A stretch of DNA of 64,000 nt, taken from Bacteroidales bacterium (GTDB lineage Bacteria; Bacteroidota; Bacteroidia; Bacteroidales; F082). The translations under genes and the position numbers were made by a program. The notes beneath the pieces are model-generated. The model ran no database searches. It saw only the letters and a list, made by a program, of their open reading frames with translations, and was not told the origin of the DNA. This document shows, one piece after another, positions 53,491 through 62,925 of the stretch; position 1 is the first letter of the stretch; the number at the start of each line of letters is the position of its first letter. The stretch covers positions 1 through 64,000 of the forward strand of contig JANQGJ010000040.1 in the NCBI GenBank assembly GCA_028277395.1, given 5' to 3'.

Positions 53491-55929
53491 ATGAACCATA
53501 AATACACCATTTTAACATTTCTGCTTTCAATAGCATTGATCCCAGCAATTCTTACAGCTTCAGTACCACCAAAAAAAGCATCGATAACAGGGATAATAAT
53601 TGATTCTAAAACAAATCAACCAATTGAATACGCTACCATAGCACTTTTTAATAATTCTGACAGCACATTGGCAGGTGGTACAATTTCAGGGGCCGACGGT
53701 TCCTTTCAAATTGAAAAAGTTGAGAAAGGATCTTATTTTATTACCATTAAATTCATTGGCTATAGTACCATTTCGAGATCAAATATTGTAGTATCATCCG
53801 GGAATGAAAGGATTGACCTGGGAAAAATAGCTATTTCACAATCAAGCATCACCCTGCAGGAAACTGAAGTTATAGGTTCTAATGATTACATTGATTTTAA
53901 AATTGATAAAAAAGTTGTAAATGTTCGGGAACAGATCAACGCCCAGGGAAGTGCAGTAGTTGATGCCCTGATTAATGTACCATCTGTCCAGGTTGATGGT
54001 GCCGGAAATGTATCGTTACGGGGAAGCACCAGTTTCACTCTGTTAATTGATGGACAACCAACAGTATTGTCACCTTCCGATGCATTAAACCAGATACAAT
54101 CAGCATCCGTAGACAAAATTGAAATTATTACTAATCCGGGAGTAAAATACGATTCTGAAGGAACATCAGGTATTATCAACCTCATAATGAAAAAGCAAAA
54201 AAACAAAGGAACCAGCGGACAGGTAACCTTATCAATGGCTACAGGTGACAAATACACTGGAAATATACATGTAAGTAAACGAGGCGGGTTCGGTTCAGCA
54301 TATTTGGGCGCAACTTATTCAAACAGAAGGAAAAAAACAAACAGTATTGATGACAGGGCTTACTTTTCCGGTGATAGTGTGAATTATCAAAATGTAGTTT
54401 CAAATCGTGATATTACCAGAAGGAACTATAAAATCAATGGTGGAACAGAATTGAAAATAAGTGAAAAAGATCATTTAAAAGCTGATGTGGAATTTGGATT
54501 ATGGGAATTTGACAGAAGTATTGAATCACAAATAAGTTTGAGCAATTCATATGATACTGATCAAAGCACAATTGAAAATAATGACAGATTTATTATCACT
54601 AACAAATATGCTACTGGAAATATTGGATACACACATAAATTTGATAAAGATGGTCACAATCTGGATATGAACATTTTTTACTCCGGACTCTATAACAACA
54701 CTCCTAATGATATCACAAGTTCACCTGTCAGCTTATCCAATCATGATACGGTTTCAACTTACCTGTCGCTTGACAGTGACTCAGACAGGAACCATTTCAG
54801 GGCCAAAGCTGATTATTCATTACCTGTTTCAAATAGTCTAAATCTGGAGTTTGGATATCAAAGCGATGTCAAAACATCTGTAACCGAGTATAATTATCGT
54901 TATAATAACAACTATCAAATGGGCTGGATAACGGATTCAACACTTTCGGGGTCATCTGATTACAACAGATACATTAACTCATTTTACGGGTCTGTAGCTT
55001 ATGAAATTGGAAAAATAACCCTCAAAGCAGGAATAAGAACAGAAGTCACAGACAGAACTGTTACAGAGAAAAATTCAAATGTAAAATACAATTACAATTC
55101 TGTAGATATTTTTCCTTCATTACATCTCTCACGACCTGTTAACAAGACAATGCAAATTGGTCTAAGTTACAGCCGAAGGGTGGATCGTCCAAATGAATGG
55201 ATGCTAATACCGGCAGTAGTTTCAACAGGAAGATATATGCTTCAATTCGGGAATCCTGAGCTGTATCCGGGATTTACCAATACTTTTGAATTATCATTTA
55301 GTTTAAAGAATGATAAAACAATGTTGAGTTCAGGCATTTATACAATGCTGACAAAAGATGCGATAACTTCAACCACTACCGAGAAAAACGGTTCATATTA
55401 TCAATCATATGAAAATATTGATAATGAGATTTCATCGGGACTTGAACTAATGACCAATCTGAATCTCAAAACCTGGTGGAGAATGAATTTGAGTGCCAAC
55501 GCATATTACTATAGGATTGCAGGGAATCTTAAAAGTGGACAGGAAACAGATAATAGCAGTTTCAACTGGAACGGAAGTCTGAGAACTACTTTCATTTTAA
55601 TGAAGAAAACATACTTTGAGTTCCTGGCAATTTATTACGGTCCTTCTGTACTTCCCCAGGGTAAATCACAGGATTTCTATTATTTCGACTTTTTCATAAA
55701 ACGTAGTTTTTTAAAACGAAAACTATCTGTTGTACTTCGATCACACAACACTTTTGATACAGGAATTTATACAGAAGATATTGAGGGCGTTAACTATAAA
55801 GCCCATACATGGTTTAAATATGAAGGACCTACGTTTCTTGTAACATTAACTTACAGGTTTAACAATTTTAGAAGACACAGGCAAATAAACCAACCCGACA
55901 TGAACTTTGACAGCGGTTTAGACCACTGA
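53491..55929 (+). CDS. Outer-membrane beta-barrel receptor (TonB-dependent type)
   Basis: This 812-residue protein has a signal peptide. It then has a carboxypeptidase-regulatory-like domain (about 30-115; GIIIDSKTNQPIEYATIALFN, GSYFITIKFIGYSTI), a plug domain (about 140-230; SLRGSTSFTLLIDGQPTVLSPSDAL, IEIITNPGVKYDSEGTSGIINLI), and a barrel of OMP_b-brl_3 type. It is probably a receptor for a peptide or small ligand. The gene diverges from the second LytTR kinase, so the pair may regulate it. Confidence 0.9.
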   Translation: MNHKYTILTFLLSIALIPAILTASVPPKKASITGIIIDSKTNQPIEYATIALFNNSDSTLAGGTISGADGSFQIEKVEKGSYFITIKFIGYSTISRSNIVVSSGNERIDLGKIAISQSSITLQETEVIGSNDYIDFKIDKKVVNVREQINAQGSAVVDALINVPSVQVDGAGNVSLRGSTSFTLLIDGQPTVLSPSDALNQIQSASVDKIEIITNPGVKYDSEGTSGIINLIMKKQKNKGTSGQVTLSMATGDKYTGNIHVSKRGGFGSAYLGATYSNRRKKTNSIDDRAYFSGDSVNYQNVVSNRDITRRNYKINGGTELKISEKDHLKADVEFGLWEFDRSIESQISLSNSYDTDQSTIENNDRFIITNKYATGNIGYTHKFDKDGHNLDMNIFYSGLYNNTPNDITSSPVSLSNHDTVSTYLSLDSDSDRNHFRAKADYSLPVSNSLNLEFGYQSDVKTSVTEYNYRYNNNYQMGWITDSTLSGSSDYNRYINSFYGSVAYEIGKITLKAGIRTEVTDRTVTEKNSNVKYNYNSVDIFPSLHLSRPVNKTMQIGLSYSRRVDRPNEWMLIPAVVSTGRYMLQFGNPELYPGFTNTFELSFSLKNDKTMLSSGIYTMLTKDAITSTTTEKNGSYYQSYENIDNEISSGLELMTNLNLKTWWRMNLSANAYYYRIAGNLKSGQETDNSSFNWNGSLRTTFILMKKTYFEFLAIYYGPSVLPQGKSQDFYYFDFFIKRSFLKRKLSVVLRSHNTFDTGIYTEDIEGVNYKAHTWFKYEGPTFLVTLTYRFNNFRRHRQINQPDMNFDSGLDH

Positions 55930-56030
55930 GCATTAAACTAATTTCACAAATTCAAATATTTTACAACCTGATTACTCAGGAATAGAAAAATGTATTAGTT
56001 TAGTTCATTATAATCACAAAAAATGAAAAA

Positions 56031-56477
56031 ATGAAAAGGATATTATCTATTATAGCACTGTTATCAGTGATAGCTGTATCAGCTCAAAATATTGAAACAG
56101 AGAAAGAAGCCATAAAGAAAGTAATACAAACCGCCTATGTTGACGGGTTACAAAACGAGGGTGATATAGATAAAATTGACTCGGGAATTCACCCTGATTT
56201 TGTACTACTGGGTGTCGGGAAAGGTAATGAAATGTGGAAGTATCCCATAGCGGACTGGAAAGCCAATACTGTAAAAAAACTTGAAAAAGGCGAATTGCCA
56301 AAGAAAGGTGATGATAAAGTAACCATTAAATTCAAAGATATTGATGTTACCGGTAATGCCGCAGTAGCTAAAATTGAGTTTTATGTTGGTGAGAAGCTTA
56401 CCTATATTGATTATATTTCACTGTATAAGTTTGAAGATGGTTGGATGATGGTAAACAAAATTTATTACAAACTGTAA
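56031..56477 (+). CDS. Exported lumazine-binding/NTF2-like protein
   Basis: This 148-residue protein has a signal peptide (IIALLSVIAVSAQ) and an NTF2-like fold. The motifs EAIKKVIQTAYVDGLQNEGDIDKIDSGIHPDFVLLGVGKGNEMWKY and DVTGNAAVAKIEFY are typical of the Lumazine_bd_2 family of unknown function. It is followed by the TfoX-C gene after 7 bp. Confidence 0.82.
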   Translation: MKRILSIIALLSVIAVSAQNIETEKEAIKKVIQTAYVDGLQNEGDIDKIDSGIHPDFVLLGVGKGNEMWKYPIADWKANTVKKLEKGELPKKGDDKVTIKFKDIDVTGNAAVAKIEFYVGEKLTYIDYISLYKFEDGWMMVNKIYYKL

Positions 56478-56484
56478 AATATTA

Positions 56485-56754
56485 ATGAGCGAATTAACAA
56501 AACTCCCAAATATCGGCGCTACTTTGGCGCAAAAGCTTGAAAATGTAGGAATAACTGCAATAAATGAACTGAAAGAAACAGGTAGTGAAAATGCAATAAT
56601 TAGAATATCAACACTTGAAGATTCCGGAGTTTGCATAAATATGCTTTATGCACTTGAAGGTGCTGTACAGGGAATCAGGTGGCATAGTTTAGATAAGGAA
56701 AGAAAAAAGAATTTGCTTGAGTTTTATCGTTCCCACTTTAATAGCAACTGTTAA
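56485..56754 (+). CDS. TfoX/Sxy C-terminal-domain protein
   Basis: This 89-residue protein has LTKLPNIGATLAQKLENVGITAINELKETGSENAIIRI, a helix-hairpin-helix fold like the C-terminal half of TfoX/Sxy. The TfoX competence N-domain is absent. Such stand-alone domains are common and may bind DNA non-specifically. It probably shares an operon with the gene upstream. Confidence 0.85.
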   Translation: MSELTKLPNIGATLAQKLENVGITAINELKETGSENAIIRISTLEDSGVCINMLYALEGAVQGIRWHSLDKERKKNLLEFYRSHFNSNC

Positions 56755-57066
56755 AGAATTCCAACTAAGTACTTTATTGATTAAAGGAATGTAGAATATA
56801 AGACAACTTACATGAATTTGCCATAAAACAATTCCCTTGTAAAAATTGTAGCTACACTGCCACAAACAATCTGTTTACAGGTGCAACAGGTTCATTTAAG
56901 AACATGAATGTTGTTTAGTTAGTTGTGAAGTATTAAGGTTTCCATAATGTTTAAATGGACGTCAACGAATACGACAATTATCCCACATACACCTATTAAA
57001 CAGACACTTAGATATCTTTAACAAGTATTTAACAGCTGTTATTAATTAACAATTAAAGATTTGTTT
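56755..57066. other. Intergenic upstream of the MarR gene
   Basis: About 310 bp of AT-rich DNA with nothing recognisable except the promoter and operator at its end (57067-57102). Confidence 0.45.
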
Positions 57067-57074
57067 TAATTTTG
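57067..57074 (+). promoter_or_regulatory. -7 box of the MarR/pirin operon
   Basis: TAatTTTG matches TAnnTTTG and lies just upstream of the palindromes at 57077-57102. Confidence 0.6.
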
Positions 57075-57076
57075 CT

Positions 57077-57102
57077 GTTGTAAACAACTATTGTTATAAA
57101 CA
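57077..57102. promoter_or_regulatory. Probable MarR operator
   Basis: GTTGTAAACAAC (57077-57088) is a perfect 5+2+5 inverted repeat. It is followed by TGTTATAAACA (57092-57102), with TGTT/AACA arms. The pair sits between the -7 box and the ATG at 57107, the usual place for autoregulation by MarR proteins. Confidence 0.6.
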
Positions 57103-57106
57103 TAAT

Positions 57107-57562
57107 ATGTCGTTAAAGATTAAAAGAGATCCTACTATTACACCACAACAAAGAATGGTAATTGATATAATACATACAGCCAACTGGGTAGATGATAAGA
57201 TGTCGAAAGTACTTAAGGATTACGGCATAACACATGCACAGTTTAATATTCTTAAAAATGTACAGGCTGCGTATCCTGAACCACTCTCTGTTAAGGAAAT
57301 CAGGGATACTATTATGTTTACTAACTCAGATGTAACCAGACTCATTGACAGACTTGTTAATAAGGAGCTTCTGTGCAGAAATACATGTGAGATAAACAGA
57401 CGGAAAGTTGACATCAACATAACAGAAAAGGGTACCAGGATGTTAAACAGATTAAACCCGGAGCTCAAAGAGGAATTTGATCATTTTTTTGAAATGATTA
57501 TTTCCAGAGAAGAGGCTCTCAGGACTTCAGAAATACTTAGATTGATACGAAACAGTCCATAA
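57107..57562 (+). CDS. MarR-family transcription regulator
   Basis: This 151-residue winged-helix dimer protein has LSVKEIRDTIMFTNSDVTRLIDRLVNKELLCRNTCEINRRKVDINITEKG, the MarR signature. The CRNTCEI segment has two Cys near the wing tip, so redox sensing in the manner of OhrR/DUF24-like regulators is possible. It heads a cluster with pirin, YceI, DoxX and CDGSH genes, a combination typical of oxidative or quinone stress control. Confidence 0.87.
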   Translation: MSLKIKRDPTITPQQRMVIDIIHTANWVDDKMSKVLKDYGITHAQFNILKNVQAAYPEPLSVKEIRDTIMFTNSDVTRLIDRLVNKELLCRNTCEINRRKVDINITEKGTRMLNRLNPELKEEFDHFFEMIISREEALRTSEILRLIRNSP

Positions 57563-57602
57563 AGTATCCACCGCCTGATGAAACAAACAAACTAAACTAA
57601 CT

Positions 57603-58472
57603 ATGCGAACTATAAGAAAAACAATAAAGGCACCAAAAGTAAATATGGGGGGTATTATTCTCGATCAGCCCCTGCCCTACAATGAAGTTGAACAAATAGA
57701 TCCTTTTTTACTTATACATCATTGGAAACGTGATTATAAACCAGGTGGAATACAGAAAGAAATGGGTGTTGGTCCCCATCCACACAGAGGATTTGTACCA
57801 GTCACTTTTATCTACAAAGGTGGTGTACATCACCAGGATTCACGTGGAAATAACAGCAAGGTGTATAAAGGGGGTACACAATGGATGAAAAGCGGTATGG
57901 GTATTATCCATAGTGAACGTCCTGTAAAAGAACTCGCTGAAAATGGTGGTGAATTTGAAATCATACAATTATGGATAAATTTACCTGCAAGAAATAAGAT
58001 GGATCAACCATATTATATGCCACTTACGGAGGATGAAACCCCATCATTCGCAAGTCCTGACAACAAAACGAAAATTGGTGTTGTTGCGGGAAACTTAATG
58101 GGAATTGATGGTAGAATAAAATCAGATAGTCCTGTACTGATCTTACGGATAACAATTGAAAAAGGAGGTAAAACAGAGATCCCGATACCCGGTGATTACA
58201 ATACACTATTGTATCAGCTTGATGGTTCAACATTAATATGTAATGATGTTAAGTCATCAGCAAAAGATATGACCTGGTTTAATAATGATGGTAATAAAAT
58301 TACCATCGAGGGAGTTGAAGATACCAGAATATTATTACTTGCCGGTGCACCACTAAACGAAACAGTTACTTCCTACGGACCATTTGTTATGAGCACAAAT
58401 ACTGAAATAATGCAGGCAATGAAGGATTATCAAATGGGAAAAATGGGTGTACTCATAGAAGAATTTGAATAA
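57603..58472 (+). CDS. Pirin-family protein
   Basis: This 289-residue bicupin has the pirin N-domain HPHRGFVPVTFIYKGGVHHQDSRGN, with the metal-binding His residues (H in PHPHRG and in VHHQDS), plus GMGIIHSERPV. Pirins act as quercetin dioxygenases or redox-responsive iron proteins. It lies 40 bp after the MarR gene in the stress cluster. Confidence 0.9.
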   Translation: MRTIRKTIKAPKVNMGGIILDQPLPYNEVEQIDPFLLIHHWKRDYKPGGIQKEMGVGPHPHRGFVPVTFIYKGGVHHQDSRGNNSKVYKGGTQWMKSGMGIIHSERPVKELAENGGEFEIIQLWINLPARNKMDQPYYMPLTEDETPSFASPDNKTKIGVVAGNLMGIDGRIKSDSPVLILRITIEKGGKTEIPIPGDYNTLLYQLDGSTLICNDVKSSAKDMTWFNNDGNKITIEGVEDTRILLLAGAPLNETVTSYGPFVMSTNTEIMQAMKDYQMGKMGVLIEEFE

Positions 58473-58502
58473 TAACACTTTATCAACTAAATAATTTTAA
58501 AA

Positions 58503-59090
58503 ATGAAACAACTATTATTAACACTTGCAGCTTTTTTAACAGTTGCACTAACTAACGCCCAGGAAGCAAACTGGGGCTTTGATCCAACTCACTCAAATGT
58601 ACGATTTGCAGTTTCGCATATGGTAATATCTGAGGTTGAAGGCAATTTTGATGGCTATAATGGAACTGTAAGAAGTTCAAAAGCCGATTTTTCTGATGCA
58701 GTAGTTAAGTTCACTATTGATGTTAAAACAATCAATACAAATGATGCTAAAAGAGATGAACATTTACGTGGAGCTGATTTCTTTGATGTGGATAAATATC
58801 CGAATATTGAATTTAGAAGCACATCAATTAAAAGCGTTGGTAAGAACAAATACAAAATTACCGGAGATTTTACCATGATGGGGGTAACCAAAGAAGTTAC
58901 ATTCGATTTGAAATATAATGGCACTGTGGTTGACCCGTGGGGAAACACAAAAGCAGGATTTAAAGCTACCACAACGATAAACAGGACAGATTGGGGATTG
59001 GTTTACAATTCAACTCTTGATACCGGTGGACTCATGATCGGTAATGAAGTGGATATCGTTTGTAATTTCGAATTGATCAAGCTTAAATAA
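58503..59090 (+). CDS. YceI-family periplasmic lipid-binding protein
   Basis: This 195-residue protein has a signal peptide (LAAFLTVALTNAQ) and a lipocalin-like YceI barrel. The segments are WGFDPTHSNVRFAVSHMVISEVEGNFDGYNGTV, DEHLRGADFFDVDKYPNIEFRST and FTMMGVTKEVTFDL. It binds isoprenoid lipids or quinones. It is the third gene of the cluster. Confidence 0.92.
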   Translation: MKQLLLTLAAFLTVALTNAQEANWGFDPTHSNVRFAVSHMVISEVEGNFDGYNGTVRSSKADFSDAVVKFTIDVKTINTNDAKRDEHLRGADFFDVDKYPNIEFRSTSIKSVGKNKYKITGDFTMMGVTKEVTFDLKYNGTVVDPWGNTKAGFKATTTINRTDWGLVYNSTLDTGGLMIGNEVDIVCNFELIKLK

Positions 59091-59095
59091 GAGCC

Positions 59096-59470
59096 ATGAA
59101 AACTGTAAATCTTATTGTCAGAATATTATTGGGGTTACTGTTATTGGTTACCGGTCTTAATAAATTCCTCAATTTTATGCCTATGCCTGAAATGACTGGC
59201 CCGGCACAGGAATTTATGATGGCACTTGTGAAATCCGGATATATTATGACTATTGTTGCAATAGTTGAAATTATTACCGGAGTTCTAATTATAATTAACA
59301 GATACCAGGCCTTTGCACTACTTATATTGTTTCCGGTAATGTTAAATGCATTCCTGTTTCACCTGTTTTTAGACATTGAAGGTATAGGAGGTTCATTGAT
59401 GGCATTGATCTTCAATACATATTTATTGTTTGTAAACAAAGAGAAATTTAAAGCAATACTGACAGCTTAA
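59096..59470 (+). CDS. DoxX-family membrane protein
   Basis: This 124-residue membrane protein has four helices and the DoxX pattern RILLGLLLLVTGLNKFLNF, IVEIITGVLIIINRYQ and PVMLNAFLFHLFLDIEG. DoxX proteins link to quinone and redox stress systems. It starts 5 bp after the YceI gene, so cotranscription is likely. Confidence 0.87.
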   Translation: MKTVNLIVRILLGLLLLVTGLNKFLNFMPMPEMTGPAQEFMMALVKSGYIMTIVAIVEIITGVLIIINRYQAFALLILFPVMLNAFLFHLFLDIEGIGGSLMALIFNTYLLFVNKEKFKAILTA

Positions 59471-59609
59471 AAAAGATATTTTTTCATAATGTCAATCGAA
59501 CAAAAGACTGAATATCATGGCTGCTAAAACAACAATACGATATAGATTAACTTGAACTATTTGTATCTGATAATTGATAATTCGGTCTTTTGTTTTTAAA
59601 ACATCAATT

Positions 59610-60107
59610 ATGAACAAAAAAAACATAACTAAAGAATATAGTAACGATGAAATAACTGTTGTGTGGAAACCCGGAATCTGTGTACATTCAGAAATCTGTG
59701 TAAACACACTTCCTAAAGTTTATGACCCTAAAGGTAGCCCCTGGATCAACGTGGATAATGCAGGTGCCGATGAGTTGGTAAAACAAATTGACATGTGTCC
59801 GTCAGGGGCTTTATCTTACAGGTTGACAGACGAATCTCTTAAAATGAACAAAAAATCTGAAATTATGGAAACATCGAAAGTAGCTGGCAAAACGCCGGTA
59901 ATTGTTGAGCTTAAATCAGGTAAAGCACATGCGTGGTGTGCCTGTGGTCATTCAGGAAATCAACCATGGTGTGATGGGTCACACAAAGGTACTGGTATAA
60001 ATCCTGTAGTTTTTAAACCGGAAAAAGATTCCAAAGCTGCCATGTGTATGTGCAAACAAACAGGCAATCACCCATATTGTGATGGTACACACAGCAAATT
60101 AAGCTAG
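59610..60107 (+). CDS. Iron-sulfur protein: divergent ferredoxin plus two CDGSH domains
   Basis: This 165-residue protein has an N-terminal Fer4_19-type domain (CVHSEICVNTLPKVY, QIDMCPSGALSY). Two C-terminal CDGSH domains follow (CACGHSGNQPWCDGSH and CMCKQTGNHPYCDGTH), each with three Cys and one His that bind [2Fe-2S]. It is probably a redox or Fe-S transfer protein. The ATG at 59610 is preferred over the extension from 59574. It ends the stress cluster. Confidence 0.9.
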   Translation: MNKKNITKEYSNDEITVVWKPGICVHSEICVNTLPKVYDPKGSPWINVDNAGADELVKQIDMCPSGALSYRLTDESLKMNKKSEIMETSKVAGKTPVIVELKSGKAHAWCACGHSGNQPWCDGSHKGTGINPVVFKPEKDSKAAMCMCKQTGNHPYCDGTHSKLS

Positions 60108-60290
60108 CTGTTACAATAACAGAACCACTACCTGTAATCAAATCAAATTAATTATGAAAGAGTATTTGATTTGGGACCTTACGAGTGATCAGATCGTAAA
60201 ATTTCAAGTTGAGAATTCACTTAATTAATCTTGTATTTTCAAACTTATGTTTGGAATAGCTTAGTATATTTGTTTACTTGATCTATGTAA

Positions 60291-60917
60291 ATGAATTACT
60301 GGAATAATATATTTAGTAAAGGATTGATTTGGGGTTCTGAACCGGCTGATTCAGCTATTGATGCAGCAGAGTATTTCCAACAGAATAGTGTAAATAACAT
60401 ACTGATTCCGGGAATTGGCTATGGGAGGAATGTAAAGCCTTTTGTTGATAAAAATATTTCTGTTACAGGAATCGAGATATCAGAAAATGCTATCATTACA
60501 GCTAAATCCTGTTATGATATAAATATCCATCATGGTTCGGTGCTGGATTTACCTTTCGACAACAGTAAATATGACGGAATCTACTGTTACTCACTTCTCC
60601 ATTTATTCAATAGGACGGAAAGGAAAAGGATCCTGTCATTGTTATTTGATCAGCTATCAACTGATGGAATAATGATATTAGTGGTTGTTTCAACAAAATC
60701 TCAATTGTTTGGAGAAGGACGTCTTATAAGTAGCAACAGGTTTAAGCTATCCAATGGACTAAAAGTATATTTTTACAATGAAGAATCAATTGAAAATGAA
60801 TTCAGCAGGTTTGGATTGGTTAGTTATGAAGCTTTTGATGAACCTGTAAAATTTTTGCCCGACGAAAAACCAATTAACTGTTTCAGGGTGATCTGCAAAA
60901 AAATAATACACAATTAG
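60291..60917 (+). CDS. Class I SAM-dependent methyltransferase
   Basis: This 208-residue cytoplasmic enzyme has motif I ILIPGIGYGRNVKPF and motif II VTGIEISENAIITAKS. The post-II segment IHHGSVLDLPFDNSKYDGIYCYSLLHLF resembles the tellurite/thiol methyltransferase type. Substrate unknown. Confidence 0.83.
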   Translation: MNYWNNIFSKGLIWGSEPADSAIDAAEYFQQNSVNNILIPGIGYGRNVKPFVDKNISVTGIEISENAIITAKSCYDINIHHGSVLDLPFDNSKYDGIYCYSLLHLFNRTERKRILSLLFDQLSTDGIMILVVVSTKSQLFGEGRLISSNRFKLSNGLKVYFYNEESIENEFSRFGLVSYEAFDEPVKFLPDEKPINCFRVICKKIIHN

Positions 60918-60940
60918 ATATTTACCATTAAGAATACATT

Positions 60941-61270
60941 ATGACCAGTGAAGAGAAAACAAAAGTCATTGAATATCTGAAAAAGGAAGAGCTAAAACTT
61001 ACCAAAAGAGTTGATGAACTTAGAGAATTAACACAACCAATTGAACCTGACGATGCTATTGGCAGAGTTAGTCGTATGGATGCAATTGTAAACAAAAGTA
61101 TAAACCAGGAAGCCCTGAAGAAAGCCAATGATAAATTAATTAAAATTAAAATTTCACTGGAACGAATTGATGATGAGAACTTTGGTAACTGTATCCAGTG
61201 TAACCAGCCTATTCCCATTCAGCGGCTATTATTAATGCCGGGTTCATTATGTATAAAATGTGCTCATTAA
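60941..61270 (+). CDS. DksA/TraR-type zinc-finger protein
   Basis: This 109-residue protein has an N-terminal coiled coil (KVIEYLKKEELKLTKRVDELREL...) and a C4 zinc finger (CIQCNQPIP...CIKCAH). It may modulate RNA polymerase through the secondary channel. It starts 23 bp after the methyltransferase gene. Confidence 0.87.
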   Translation: MTSEEKTKVIEYLKKEELKLTKRVDELRELTQPIEPDDAIGRVSRMDAIVNKSINQEALKKANDKLIKIKISLERIDDENFGNCIQCNQPIPIQRLLLMPGSLCIKCAH

Positions 61271-61396
61271 ATAATCAACTCACCTGCCCTCTTTTAAATT
61301 TCACCTGTCATATTATTAAGTTCACAGGTTAATACTTTTCGAAACAATGGTCTCAATATAGTTTTGCTTTAGATTTTAAACATAAAACTATTGATC

Positions 61397-61774
61397 ATGA
61401 AATCATTATTAATTACAATCGTATTTACAGTAATCGCAGCAACATCAGTTGCACAATTTCCACAATCAACATCTCCTGATTCATGCTGTTACATTGCTAA
61501 AGACCTTAGAGCAGCAATTATTGATAAGAGGAATTCATTTGTTGATGTTAAAATTGCCAAGCTTCCTGGACAGGTTGTAAAGATAAGAGTTAAAGATAAA
61601 AACGAAATACTCTATGTGAAACGTGTAAAATCACACGAAATAGTTGATTTACAATACGACATCAGTCAGTTTCCTGAAGGTATTTATACATTCGAGATTC
61701 TGCAAAAGAACAAAGTAGTCTATGCAAAAAACATCGACCATAGTAACAATATTGAAAATCTTGCACAAAAGTAA
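61397..61774 (+). CDS. Small exported protein with sorting-domain-like strand pattern
   Basis: This 125-residue protein has a signal peptide (LLITIVFTVIAATSVAQ), followed by a region with two Cys (DSCCYIAKDL). The beta-sandwich region (VKIRVKDKNEILYVKRVKSHEIVDLQYDISQFPEGIYTFEILQKNKVVYAKNI) looks like a T9SS sorting or DUF3244 fold. The C-terminal VKFxR-like end is absent, so it may be a stand-alone periplasmic protein. Confidence 0.68.
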   Translation: MKSLLITIVFTVIAATSVAQFPQSTSPDSCCYIAKDLRAAIIDKRNSFVDVKIAKLPGQVVKIRVKDKNEILYVKRVKSHEIVDLQYDISQFPEGIYTFEILQKNKVVYAKNIDHSNNIENLAQK

Positions 61775-61817
61775 ATTCTGATATCAATCTTGTATATCAT
61801 CCGTTCATTGAAATATA

Positions 61818-61845
61818 TTGTAGTCACTCATATTTTGTACATTTG
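61818..61845 (+). promoter_or_regulatory. Promoter of the third LytTR pair
   Basis: TTG at 61818-61820, a 17-base spacer and TAcaTTTG at 61838-61845 fit the consensus. Translation starts at TTG 61878. Confidence 0.6.
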
Positions 61846-61877
61846 TTTGATATACAGAGGAGAAGAAATTTTAAAGT

Positions 61878-62915
61878 TTGGCTGAAAGATTAAAGATAAG
61901 CAGTTGGTTAAGGTGGAGTTATGGAATAATTCTGGGAATTTTGCTCAACTTCATACTTGATGTAATATACAGTCTTGTCTATTCTCAATACCCGCTTTTC
62001 CAGCCAGTATCAAAATATATTGCTTCAATCGTAATTACCTATTTTACTTTCGAGTCCATATTTCTTATTAACAGACTTATTGACAGGTGGTTGTCGTGGG
62101 ACAGAAGCATAATAAAGAGGTACCTGGTCCAAAATGGAAGTAGTGTATTTATTGCTCTGGTCGTAGCATATGGAATGAGAATAATCTTTAATTTTCTGAT
62201 AAGCCCTGTCCACTATATTAGTTTATTTGATGAGCTGATATTTACAGGATACATTCTTTTCATAATGTTTTGTGCTACAACTGTAGAATTAGTAATAATT
62301 ATGTTAAACAAATGGAGGTTTAGCCTTGCCGAATTAGAACGGTTCAAAAAAGAGAACGCAGAATTCAGGTTTGAATCATTACGTACACAACTTAATCCGC
62401 ATTTCCTGTTTAATAGCTTTAACACGCTATCTTCACTTGTATATGAGGACCAGGATAAAGCAGGAGTTTTTATACGTGAATTATCAGATGTATACAGATA
62501 TATACTTGATAACAGGGATAAAGACCTTATCAAACTATCCGAAGAACTCAGCTTTGCCAGATCTTATATTCAGCTCGTCCAACTAAGGTTTGATAAGAAT
62601 TTAAACATTGAAATTATATCTGAAAACCAAGATGATAATAAGCTGCACATTGCACCACTTACACTTCAGTTGCTTCTTGAAAATGTAATAAAACATAATA
62701 TCATCTCAAAAAAACATCCTTTGTTCGTTAAAATAATAATAGAAAACCAGACTATTGAAGTACGAAATAATTTACAGCTTAAAGAAACAAGAGAATATAG
62801 CAGTGAGGTTGGGCTTAAGAATATATCGAGCAGGTATAACTTTTTAACAGAAAGAAAAGTAGAAATAGTTGAAACAGAAGATGAATTTATTGTAAGAATA
62901 CCTTTAATTTCGTAG
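61878..62915 (+). CDS. LytS-type sensor histidine kinase with membrane domain
   Basis: This 345-residue kinase has four transmembrane helices (about 14-34, 47-66, 88-108 and 118-142). A coiled coil precedes the His_kinase motif RTQLNPHFLFNSFNTL (H175). The ATPase part is short (LQLLLENVIKHN, EVGLKNISSRYNFL). It starts at TTG 61878, with no in-frame ATG upstream that keeps the first helix. It is followed by the regulator after 10 bp. Confidence 0.9.
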   Translation: MAERLKISSWLRWSYGIILGILLNFILDVIYSLVYSQYPLFQPVSKYIASIVITYFTFESIFLINRLIDRWLSWDRSIIKRYLVQNGSSVFIALVVAYGMRIIFNFLISPVHYISLFDELIFTGYILFIMFCATTVELVIIMLNKWRFSLAELERFKKENAEFRFESLRTQLNPHFLFNSFNTLSSLVYEDQDKAGVFIRELSDVYRYILDNRDKDLIKLSEELSFARSYIQLVQLRFDKNLNIEIISENQDDNKLHIAPLTLQLLLENVIKHNIISKKHPLFVKIIIENQTIEVRNNLQLKETREYSSEVGLKNISSRYNFLTERKVEIVETEDEFIVRIPLIS

Positions 62916-62925
62916 TTAATTAAAT

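Noticed and set aside
61397-61774. T9SS sorting domain in the small exported protein
   Set aside because: The strand pattern is similar but the C-terminal end lacks the usual Lys/Arg-rich finish and there is no cargo domain before it.
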